Assembly (NCBI GenBank): GCA_964549445.1
Contig: CAZJVS010000018.1
Location: 1-64,000 of the forward strand
Origin: SpSt-539 sp964549445
GTDB taxonomy: Bacteria; Planctomycetota; Phycisphaerae; UBA1845; UTPLA1
Length of the DNA: 64,000 nucleotides
Direction of reading: 5' to 3'
Position 1 is the stretch's first letter. The number at the start of each line of letters is the position of its first letter. A model generated the notes under the pieces. It ran no database searches, was not told the DNA's origin, and was given only the letters and a program-made list of their open reading frames with translations. Below, one piece after another: positions 55,781 through 64,000 of the stretch. The translations under genes were made by a program, and so were the position numbers.

Positions 55781-58700
55781 ATGAAAACTTTGCGAATAGC
55801 GTTGATCGCCGCGGCGGTCTTCGCCCTCGGCGCTGCCCCGCTTCGTGCGGACGTCGTCATCACCGAACTCATGTATCACCCCCTCTCGGACCTCGACGGC
55901 GATGAATTCATCGAGTTGTACAACAACGGCGGCGCGAGCGTCACGCTCACCGGCTGGTGCCTCAAGGGCGTCGATTTCTGCTTTCCCAGTGGTGCCAGCA
56001 TTTCCGCCGGCGGATACATCGTCCTCGCTCACGACGCGGCCCGCTTCCAGACCACCTACGGATTCGCACCCGACTATGTCTTCAGCGATGGGCGCCTCAG
56101 CAACTCCGGCGAAAAGCTCCAGCTCGTGAATGCCGCCGAGGCCGTTCAGGATCAGGTGACATACTCCGACCTGCCGCCTTGGCCGACCTCCGCCGACGGC
56201 GAAGGCCCGTCGCTCGAAGTGATCGATCCGCTTCAGGACAATGACACGCCCCGCAACTGGCGCTCGGCCATCAACGTCGCGAAGCACACGGCCCGCGCCG
56301 CAAACAGCGTCGCCGCCACCGGCCTGCCGCCTTGGATCACCAATGTCAGCTTCGCGTTGCTTCCGGCCCCGGCCGCCGACCTGCTCGTCACGGCCCACGT
56401 CGACGCCGCATCGACCGTCTCGCTCACCTACCGCATCGGCTTCGGCGGCGAGACGACGATCTCCATGTTCGACGACGGCGTTCACGGCGACGGCGGCGCC
56501 GGCGATCTCGTCTTCGGCGCCTCGATCCCCGGTCAGGTCGCCGCCTCGCTCATCCGCTTCAACATCAATGCCACGGGTCCGACCGGCAGCATGCGCTACC
56601 CCCGCACCGACGACTCAATGACCTACGTCGGCACGATGGTCGCCGATGCATCGCAGACTTCCTCCGGCCTGCCCATCTACAACTGGTTCATCGATCCGGC
56701 CGACTATCAGGCCGCGATCGACACGCGTCACACCGACGTACGGCATCCCGCCGTCTTCGTCTTCAACGGCGTTCTCTACGACGCGATGGAAATTCGTGTC
56801 CGCGGCGGCGTTTTTTCCCGCGACTGGCCCAAGAAACACTGGAAGTTCTACTTTCCGCGCGGCCACAAGCTCGTCGCCCCGGACAACTTTTCCCTGCCCG
56901 CCAAGGAGTTCAATCTCCAGAGCAGCTACGCCGACAAGAGCTACTCCCGCGAATATCTCTCGATGGAGACCTACCGCGACGCCGGCGTCCCCTACAGCCA
57001 GACCGCCCCCGTCGTCATCTACCAGAACGGCGCATACTTCGGCCTGTACGGCTGCATGGAAGCGCTCGAAGACGAATATCTCGAACGCAATCACATCCCC
57101 GAGGACGGCGCCTGGTACAAGGCCAACGACGACGCCCGCTTCCGCAATCTCGTCGATCTGCCGCCGCGCTACGAAAAGCGCGGCCGCGAATACGAAGACT
57201 ACTCCGACCTCTTCGCCCTGCTCGACGGCATCAACAACCTCACCGGCGCGGCAAAGCGTGAGTTCATCCTCGGCAACGTCGACGTGCCCGAGCTGATCAA
57301 CTACATCGCCGCGACCGCGATCACCCACGACAACGACCACGTCGCCAAAAACTACTTCCTTTATCGCGACACCGAGGGAACCCAGCGCTGGTCGGTGCAC
57401 CCCTACGACAAGGACCTCACCTTCGGCCGCAACTTCAACGGCATCGTCCTCAACGACGAAATCTGGGCCGACGTCGACGTCATCCCCGGCCGCAACTTCG
57501 TCTCCCCGAGCCATCCGCTCTTCGGCGATGCGTATCATCAGAAGTTCGACTTTCTCTGGAACCGGCTGATCGGTGCCATCCTCGAGCAACCCGAATTCCG
57601 CGAGATGTACTTCCGCCGCCTCCGAACCCTCTACGACGACCTGCTCGCCCCAGGTCGCTTCGAGGCCCGCATCGACGCCCTCGTCGCCGAGCTCTCATCC
57701 GAAGGCGCGCGCGACGCGTCCAAATGGGGCCAGTACGGCGCCGCCCAGTCCGTCGAGACCGCCGCCAATCTCATCAAGACCAACTACCTCCCCGTCCGCC
57801 GCACCCACTTCGGCGTCACCCACCGCGTCCCCGGTGAAATCCCCACGGCTCAGTCGGCCAACCCCTCCGTCATCATCAACGAGATCATGTATCTCCCCGC
57901 CGGTTCGACCGAGCGGGAGTTCATCGAGCTCTACAACCCTTCCGCGACCGAGGCGGTCGATCTCTCCGGCTGGTCGATCTCCGGCGTCGAGCTGACCATT
58001 CCGGGCGGCACGGTCATCCTGCCGCACGGTTACGTGGTCTTCGTCCGCAACGACCTCGAGTTCCGCGCGTTCTACGGCAACGCCATCTTCGTCGGCGGGC
58101 AATACACGGGACGCCTCGATGACGGCGGAGAGAACCTCACCCTCCGCGACCGCATCGGCCAGATCGTCGATTCCGTTCGCTACGACGACGACGCACCGTG
58201 GGCGACCTCGGCCGACGGCGGCGGTCCCTCGCTCGAACTGATCGACGCGACTCAGGACAACAACCGCCCGGCAAACTGGGCCGCAAGTCTCAACGCCGGC
58301 GGAACGCCCGGCGCCGCCAACAGTACCGCCGGAACAACCAGCGCCGTCCCCAATCTCTGGGTGAACGAAGTCCTGCCCGTCAACACCGCGGGTATTCAGG
58401 ACGAACAGAGCGAGTTCGCCCCCTGGATCGAAGTCTACAACGCTTCGTCCAACCCGATCGACCTCGCCGGCATGGGCCTGACCAACAACTACGCTTCGCC
58501 GCTCCTCTGGACCTTCCCCATCAACATCACCCTCGCTGGCCACTCCTACCTCGTCGTCTGGGCCGACGCCGAACCCGGCGAAGGCCCGCTCCACACCCCC
58601 TTCGCCCTCAGCCCGGCCGGTGGCGCCGTCGGCCTCTACACCGCCGGCGGCCAGATCATCGATTACCTCAATTACGATCCGCTTCCGGCGAACGTCTCGT

Positions 58701-61465
58701 ACGGTAAGTATCCGGACGGCGGCGCCGTGCGGCGCGAATTCTCAATCGTCACGCCCGGAGCGGCCAACCAACTTCAACCGGCGCCGATGATCCTGAACGA
58801 GTACAACGGCGTTCGCGACGACGGATTCCTCAAGAACAGCGGCAGCGATACGTACTGGGGCCGCGTACTCGGGAATGGCGGCGACTGGTTCGAGCTCGTC
58901 GTCATACAGGACCATCTCGACATCCGCGGCTGGAAGCTCGTCATCAGCGACGATACCGGCGGCGGCGGGCAGGACATCCAGACGCTCACGCTGACGAATC
59001 ATGCCATCTGGTCCGACCTTCGCAGCGGCACCATCATCACAGTCTCCGAGAACCTGGCAGATGATGTGAGCTACGACCCGCACGGAGGCGACTGGTGGAT
59101 CAACGTCCGGGCCGCAAGCGCCGGAAGCGGAACGTACATCACGGCTGCGAACATTAAGGTCTCCAACAGCAACTGGCAGCTCACGATCCGTGACGCCGCC
59201 AACACCGTCGTCTTCGGCCCCGCCGGCGAGGGCATCCAGCCGGTCAGCGGCATCGGCAATGACGAAGTCTGCGTCCTCGACGAAGACCCTACCGAATTGG
59301 TCTACCCGCGCTCCGACTACACCGACTCGACCGACAGCACCTTCGGCGCGCCCAACATCATCGGCGACGGTTCGACCGTGCAGGACTTCAGTCTGCTGCG
59401 ACAGGTCATCTGCATCCCGGGTCCCGACATGGCCGACGCCGGCAGCGACTTCGCCACCTGCGCCGATGGGCCGATCCCGCTCAACGGCGCCAGCGTCAAC
59501 TCGTCGGCCACCCTCTGGTCGACTGCTGGCGACGGCGAGTTCGACAACCCGTTCCTGCTCAATGCGAACTACACGCCCGGCGCGGCCGACATCGCCGCGG
59601 GCAGCGTCGTGCTGTCCCTGGCAGCCGATCCGTTCTCGCCCTGCACACTTCAGGCGACCGACTCGCTCACGATCACGCTCCAGGCCCCCCCACAAGCCGA
59701 CGCCGGCCCCGACCAATCGCTCTGCGACGCCGTTGTCGTCCCGCTGGCCGCGAGTTCGACGAACTCGCCCAGTTGCGCATGGACGACAACCGGCGATGGA
59801 CTCTTCGACGACGAAAACGCTCCGACGGCGGTCTACACTCCGGGAACGAACGACCTGTCGACTGGCAGCGCCGAGCTGACATGGACCTGCGACCCCATGG
59901 CGCCATGCGCAGACGCAGCGATCGATTCGATCACCCTGACCTTCGCGAGCGGACCGACCGCCGACGCCGGCGCGGCCCAGACCCTCTGCGTCGGCTCGAC
60001 CGCGTCACTATCCGGCTCAACCACGAACAGCAACTCGCGGACGTGGACGACCGCCGGCGACGGCTCATTCGATGACGCGACGTCACTCGCGCCGACCTAC
60101 ACCCCGGGGACGACCGACTACGCCAACGGCAGCGTACTGCTGACGCTGACGGCCCACGCGATCGCGCCGTGCGCGTCGCCGGCCCCCGACACGGTGCTGC
60201 TGACCTTCGAGCCGCTCCCCACGGCCGACGCCGGAATCGATCAGTCCATCTGCGCCGGTGCACCGGCCACGCTGACCGGCCTGACGACCCACAGCCCATC
60301 CCTGCTCTGGTCCACCGCGGGCGACGGCGGCTTCGACGACGCGTCCGCCGCCGGTGCGATCTACACCCCGGGCTCGGCAGACATTGCGGCCGGCGGCGTC
60401 ACGCTGACGCTCACCGCCAATCCAACCGCCCCTTGCACGCAGCCCAGCACCGATGAGCTTGTGCTGACGATTCAGCCAACGCCGATCGCCGACGCCGGCC
60501 TCGACCGCACCATCTGCACCGGCAGCACCGTTACGCTCGCCGGAACGCGGCAATTCTCAACCGGCGGCCTCTGGACCTCGACCGGCGACGGCACGTTCGA
60601 TGACGCCGGCTCACTCACCGCGGTCTACACGCCGGGAACAAACGACCTGTCGGGCGGCAGCGTCGAGCTGACGCTCTCAGCCGATGCAATCCTCCCCTGC
60701 ACCGCGGCGGCCCAAGACTCGATGATCATCACGATTCTGCCCGGCGCTGGCCCGACCGTCTCCGCCGGCGCCGATCTGCTCATTTGCACCGACGGCTTCG
60801 CAATCCTCGCAGGATCGGCCAGCAACACCGCCGGCACGCTCTGGAGTACGGGCGGCGACGGCGCGTTCCTGGACCCCGCCGTGCTCGACACGACCTACAC
60901 GCCCGGCCCCAACGATGTCGCAGCCGGAAGCGTGACGCTGACACTCACGGCCGACCCGGTCGCCCCCTGCACCGTCGGATCGCTCGACACGGTTCTCGTG
61001 TCGCTGCACCCCCTTCCGATCAGCGACGCCGGACCCGATCAATCCCTGTGCAACGGCAGTCCGGTCATCGTCGCCGGCTCGTCGCAATTCGCGTCCGGCT
61101 GCACTTGGACATCGTTGGGCGACGGCAGCTTCGAGACGCCCGGCAATCTCTCGACCCGTTACACCCCCGGACCGACCGACCTGACGGCCGGCAGCGTTGT
61201 CCTCAAGCTCACCTGCGACGGCACGGCGCCGTGCACCTCGACCGACGACGACACCGTGTCGATCACATGGGCGCCGGGGTCCGCGAGCGGCGACATGAAC
61301 TCGGACGGATTCACGAATGGCGACGACGTGCAGCGCTTCGTCGATGCCGTGCTGCGCGAATCGATCGATTCGATCGATGTCTGCCCCGGTGACTTCACCC
61401 TCAGCGGCGTAGTCACGGTCGACGACGTTTCCGGCATGGTCAACCGCCTGCTGGGCCTGCCCTGA
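55781..61465 (+). CDS. Giant secreted LTD-CotH-LTD-dockerin protein
   Basis: The 1,894-residue protein has a signal peptide (cleavage near PLRADVV), an LTD domain (about 26-170), a CotH kinase domain (about 287-673, with HPYDKDLTFGRNF), two further LTD domains (about 696-850 and 860-990), a fourth LTD-like segment (about 1000-1195), seven Ig-like repeats (about 1215-1833) and a dockerin type I domain (about 1834-1894). It shares the repeat-plus-dockerin tail with the 48517 gene but has no beta-helix. The two are adjacent and probably a duplicated pair; they may be cotranscribed (46-base gap). GGAGCGAGGG precedes ATG 55781. Confidence 0.92.
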   Translation: MKTLRIALIAAAVFALGAAPLRADVVITELMYHPLSDLDGDEFIELYNNGGASVTLTGWCLKGVDFCFPSGASISAGGYIVLAHDAARFQTTYGFAPDYVFSDGRLSNSGEKLQLVNAAEAVQDQVTYSDLPPWPTSADGEGPSLEVIDPLQDNDTPRNWRSAINVAKHTARAANSVAATGLPPWITNVSFALLPAPAADLLVTAHVDAASTVSLTYRIGFGGETTISMFDDGVHGDGGAGDLVFGASIPGQVAASLIRFNINATGPTGSMRYPRTDDSMTYVGTMVADASQTSSGLPIYNWFIDPADYQAAIDTRHTDVRHPAVFVFNGVLYDAMEIRVRGGVFSRDWPKKHWKFYFPRGHKLVAPDNFSLPAKEFNLQSSYADKSYSREYLSMETYRDAGVPYSQTAPVVIYQNGAYFGLYGCMEALEDEYLERNHIPEDGAWYKANDDARFRNLVDLPPRYEKRGREYEDYSDLFALLDGINNLTGAAKREFILGNVDVPELINYIAATAITHDNDHVAKNYFLYRDTEGTQRWSVHPYDKDLTFGRNFNGIVLNDEIWADVDVIPGRNFVSPSHPLFGDAYHQKFDFLWNRLIGAILEQPEFREMYFRRLRTLYDDLLAPGRFEARIDALVAELSSEGARDASKWGQYGAAQSVETAANLIKTNYLPVRRTHFGVTHRVPGEIPTAQSANPSVIINEIMYLPAGSTEREFIELYNPSATEAVDLSGWSISGVELTIPGGTVILPHGYVVFVRNDLEFRAFYGNAIFVGGQYTGRLDDGGENLTLRDRIGQIVDSVRYDDDAPWATSADGGGPSLELIDATQDNNRPANWAASLNAGGTPGAANSTAGTTSAVPNLWVNEVLPVNTAGIQDEQSEFAPWIEVYNASSNPIDLAGMGLTNNYASPLLWTFPINITLAGHSYLVVWADAEPGEGPLHTPFALSPAGGAVGLYTAGGQIIDYLNYDPLPANVSYGKYPDGGAVRREFSIVTPGAANQLQPAPMILNEYNGVRDDGFLKNSGSDTYWGRVLGNGGDWFELVVIQDHLDIRGWKLVISDDTGGGGQDIQTLTLTNHAIWSDLRSGTIITVSENLADDVSYDPHGGDWWINVRAASAGSGTYITAANIKVSNSNWQLTIRDAANTVVFGPAGEGIQPVSGIGNDEVCVLDEDPTELVYPRSDYTDSTDSTFGAPNIIGDGSTVQDFSLLRQVICIPGPDMADAGSDFATCADGPIPLNGASVNSSATLWSTAGDGEFDNPFLLNANYTPGAADIAAGSVVLSLAADPFSPCTLQATDSLTITLQAPPQADAGPDQSLCDAVVVPLAASSTNSPSCAWTTTGDGLFDDENAPTAVYTPGTNDLSTGSAELTWTCDPMAPCADAAIDSITLTFASGPTADAGAAQTLCVGSTASLSGSTTNSNSRTWTTAGDGSFDDATSLAPTYTPGTTDYANGSVLLTLTAHAIAPCASPAPDTVLLTFEPLPTADAGIDQSICAGAPATLTGLTTHSPSLLWSTAGDGGFDDASAAGAIYTPGSADIAAGGVTLTLTANPTAPCTQPSTDELVLTIQPTPIADAGLDRTICTGSTVTLAGTRQFSTGGLWTSTGDGTFDDAGSLTAVYTPGTNDLSGGSVELTLSADAILPCTAAAQDSMIITILPGAGPTVSAGADLLICTDGFAILAGSASNTAGTLWSTGGDGAFLDPAVLDTTYTPGPNDVAAGSVTLTLTADPVAPCTVGSLDTVLVSLHPLPISDAGPDQSLCNGSPVIVAGSSQFASGCTWTSLGDGSFETPGNLSTRYTPGPTDLTAGSVVLKLTCDGTAPCTSTDDDTVSITWAPGSASGDMNSDGFTNGDDVQRFVDAVLRESIDSIDVCPGDFTLSGVVTVDDVSGMVNRLLGLP
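59423..61278 (+). repeat. Seven tandem Ig-like repeats in the second CotH giant
   Basis: The unit, length and order are the same as in the repeat block of the preceding gene. Repeats 3-7 (for example PTADAGAAQTLC, PIADAGLDRTIC, PISDAGPDQSLC) pair one-to-one with those of the neighbour, so the whole cassette, rather than single units, was duplicated. Confidence 0.9.
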
Positions 61466-61479
61466 AGCGACAGAAAGTC

Positions 61480-64000
61480 TCACACCTGCGACGGTGGCGA
61501 CTCGCGATTGGCGGCCGGTGAAATCCGCGCCTCCAGCCGTTGATACAGCAGCGACGCCACCAGCAGTAGCAACCCCAGCACGACGAACGAGACAATGCGA
61601 TACACCATCTCGAGGTGCGACAGATCCACCAGGAATACCTTGATCACCGTCACGCCGAACAGCCCGATCGCCATGTAGCGAAGCAGGTTCGACAGCCGCG
61701 CAAACCCCACCGCCAGCAGGACAACCGCCGTCACACCCCACTGCACTGACAGCGCAACGTGCATCGCCAGGTTCGGGTCGCGGAACCGATCGCGGAGCGG
61801 CTCGAAGCGAAACACCCGCATGATCTCAAACGTCGGCAGCCAGACGATCATCAGCACGCTCGCCGCCAGCAACGCCTTGCCCGACCGCTCGCTCAGGTAC
61901 CACGGGCCATCGGCCCGCCGCGCCCGCCGCATGATCGAATAGGCCAGCAGCGCGACGGCGATCACGACGATGCCGACGAAGAACACGCGATTCGTACAGA
62001 CTCCGCTCAGTCGGCTCCACGCCCCGTTGCCGGTCGCCGCCAGCGTGTCACCAAGGGTGAATCGCGCCAACGTCGCCCACGTCAGTACGGTTGCATAGCC
62101 CGCCAGCCCCGGCCTTCGCGCGCCAAACAGCAGCCAGACGCCGCCCGCGTTGATCGCCCACCACGCCGCGACCACCACGCCGGCCATGCTCGCCGGATCG
62201 ATGATTTGCTCCCGCCACGGCTCGAACTGAAACGCCCGTGCGATCTCAAATGTGCCGGTCGCCATGATGATGATCGCGCACGCCAGCGCCATCATTCCCG
62301 CGAGCAGCCGGTCGAGGATCGTGTCTCCCGCCAGCGCCTCCGGCCGCAGCAGCTTCGGCAGAAGCGGGCTGGCCATGCCCGCCATCGCCGCCACCAGCGC
62401 GCCCGTCACCACCGCGCGGTTAAACAGCGTTCCGTGCAGTTCGACCCACGATCCACTCACCGCCGCTTCCAGCAGATCCCACGTCAGGAACTTCACGCAC
62501 ACCGCCAGCGCCATGCAGACGCAGACCCATCCGGTCCAAGGCGCCCGCCGCGCTGCCGCATACCACGCCAGCGCCAACGCCAGCCAGCACCACGTCGCGA
62601 CGTACCGCTCGTACTGCGCCGCGAAAATGCCGAACATCACGATGGCGCCGAACGCCAGCAGTCCGATGCACAGCGTCACGTCCGACGGCGACGGCTTCGT
62701 GCGAACCGAAAGCACCGCCGCCGACCCGTAGGCACACAGCCCCAGCCCGACGAACAGCACGATGATCCAGTTGAGATGCCACAGCCCCGCCGACCAGAAA
62801 TCGCGCATCAATTCCGCATTGCCGTAGTCGAACATCAGCAGGTGGCCCAGCGCCGCCACCAGAATGCACACCGCCTTGATCCGCAGCCAAGGCCGCGCAT
62901 GCCCGCGGCAGAACCACATCGAGACGACGGCCTGTACGCCCCACGCGATGGGCACCATGTACCGGTTGAATTGCAGCGGAGCCGCCAGCGCCAGCATCGC
63001 CAGCCCCGCGATGATTTGCGCCTCGCGCAGGGCGCGAGCCCGGTCGCCCAGCCGCCCCAGCAGCCACGCCGAGACAAGCTGCACCGTCGCCGTCGCCACG
63101 CAGAACAGCCCCAGCCATTCGTGCAGCCGTTCGTGCGTCAGCGAGTAAACGCAACTGAAAAAGACGGCGGTGACGATCGCATAGGTGACGCTCAGCAGCC
63201 GGCCGCCGTCGCGCGTGCCTCGCCGCACGCTCCATTGCGCCTCGGCGAAGTAGAGCACGTAAAAAGCCGTCAGGAAACCGACCGTCGTCCACATGTCGGA
63301 TTGGCTGTAGTTGTCAATGTACCATCCAGCGAACATCGGCGCCGTGCCCACGAGTGTCAGCACACGGAGCGATTCCCACCGCCGCAGCACGCCGCACACG
63401 AGAAAACCCGCATCGAGAATGAGGAGATATGTCAGTAGCGGAACTTGTGCGTCGACGCCGGTCTGCAGCGCCACCGGCGTCCAGAATCCGCCAATCAGCG
63501 TCAGTATGGCGATCGCAAGAATATTGCCGTGAACCGCCAGCATCGTGGAGATCAACGTCACGCACGACAACAGCACAAACGCAACGGGGATGGGAATGAG
63601 CTGATAAAAGTAGTACGCCGCGAACGCCGAGAAATAGAGCGTCGCCGTCCCCGCCCCCAGCAATCCCACCGCAAACGTTTTCAGATTCCGACGCAGCGAA
63701 ACTTCCCCGCCGACGATCAGCGCCCCGCCGATCGCCGCCCCCATCAACACCCGCAGCGTCGGCGAAATCCAGCCCTTGTCGAACGAGTATTTTACGAAGA
63801 ACCCCAGCCCCAGCAGCAGGATCAGCGCCCCGATCCGGTTCAACCACGTCCCGCCGATCAGAACTTCGAGCGAAGCCCTGCCCGGCTTCGCTGGCTCCGT
63901 CGGTGGCTTCTGCAATGGCTCCAGCCGCACAATCGGCGGCGGCTCGTGCAAGACGGGTGTCTCAGGCGCCGTCGGCGGATGCGGACTGCGGATCTCTTCG
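61480..64000 (-). CDS. DUF2339 membrane protein (5' end beyond the window)
   Basis: At least 840 residues are encoded. The frame continues without a stop to the last base of the window, so the TTG at 63951 is not the true start. After a Pro-rich segment (HPPTAPETP) the protein has many membrane spans, starting with NRIGALILLLGLGFFVKYSF, which is the opening of DUF2339. Members have 20 or more spans and an N-terminal coiled coil, and their function is unknown. It is convergent with the second CotH giant, with 14 bases between the stops. Confidence 0.88.
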   Translation of the reverse strand, partial: EEIRSPHPPTAPETPVLHEPPPIVRLEPLQKPPTEPAKPGRASLEVLIGGTWLNRIGALILLLGLGFFVKYSFDKGWISPTLRVLMGAAIGGALIVGGEVSLRRNLKTFAVGLLGAGTATLYFSAFAAYYFYQLIPIPVAFVLLSCVTLISTMLAVHGNILAIAILTLIGGFWTPVALQTGVDAQVPLLTYLLILDAGFLVCGVLRRWESLRVLTLVGTAPMFAGWYIDNYSQSDMWTTVGFLTAFYVLYFAEAQWSVRRGTRDGGRLLSVTYAIVTAVFFSCVYSLTHERLHEWLGLFCVATATVQLVSAWLLGRLGDRARALREAQIIAGLAMLALAAPLQFNRYMVPIAWGVQAVVSMWFCRGHARPWLRIKAVCILVAALGHLLMFDYGNAELMRDFWSAGLWHLNWIIVLFVGLGLCAYGSAAVLSVRTKPSPSDVTLCIGLLAFGAIVMFGIFAAQYERYVATWCWLALALAWYAAARRAPWTGWVCVCMALAVCVKFLTWDLLEAAVSGSWVELHGTLFNRAVVTGALVAAMAGMASPLLPKLLRPEALAGDTILDRLLAGMMALACAIIIMATGTFEIARAFQFEPWREQIIDPASMAGVVVAAWWAINAGGVWLLFGARRPGLAGYATVLTWATLARFTLGDTLAATGNGAWSRLSGVCTNRVFFVGIVVIAVALLAYSIMRRARRADGPWYLSERSGKALLAASVLMIVWLPTFEIMRVFRFEPLRDRFRDPNLAMHVALSVQWGVTAVVLLAVGFARLSNLLRYMAIGLFGVTVIKVFLVDLSHLEMVYRIVSFVVLGLLLLVASLLYQRLEARISPAANRESPPSQV

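Overview
The window looks like a chromosomal scaffold of a high-GC planctomycete, probably Phycisphaerae-like. This is an inference from gene content: a PEP-CTERM protein, very large secreted proteins carrying lamin-tail (LTD), CotH, cohesin-like, thrombospondin type-3 and dockerin modules, DUF2339, and housekeeping genes scattered on both strands. It is an assembled scaffold, with one 100-N gap at 26149-26248. No rRNA, tRNA, CRISPR array, integrase or transposase was seen.

Region by region: 1-524 is the end of tgt followed by yajC. 695-3004 holds three small exported or membrane proteins. 3245-5303 is a translationally coupled operon (SnoaL-like, SDR lacking its catalytic Tyr, alpha/beta hydrolase). 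5278-8964 is a minus-strand run of poorly known genes, including a DUF4160/DUF2442 pair. 9030-16947 is housekeeping: dnaK, aroB, folC, a YlbF-like gene and rnr. 17227-18773 holds an RRM RNA-binding protein and a fatty-acid desaturase. 18819-22397 holds two MpsC/DUF2294 genes, two copies of an apparently homologous structured RNA element, a small HesB-like protein and a B12-binding radical SAM enzyme.

22398-35351 carries three secreted proteins with cohesin-like and dockerin-like modules. The first is interrupted by the N gap, but the two sides share a 55-base overlap. Collapsing it restores a single frame of about 2,440 codons. 35488-46346 is a compact Wsp-like chemosensory cluster (Hpt-STAS, CheA-REC, CheW, MCP, CheB, CheR). 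Convergent to it are two response regulators with WspR-like receivers fused to PP2C and HD-GYP outputs, so the array may drive both partner switching and c-di-GMP breakdown. 46458-61465 holds a secreted beta-propeller protein and two adjacent giant LTD-CotH-dockerin proteins with colinear seven-repeat cassettes. The window ends inside a DUF2339 membrane protein on the minus strand.

The least explained items are the two copies of the RNA element (18819-18940 minus, 19577-19745 plus), the chemosensory output arrangement, and the cohesin/dockerin surface proteins that have no glycoside hydrolase in the window.
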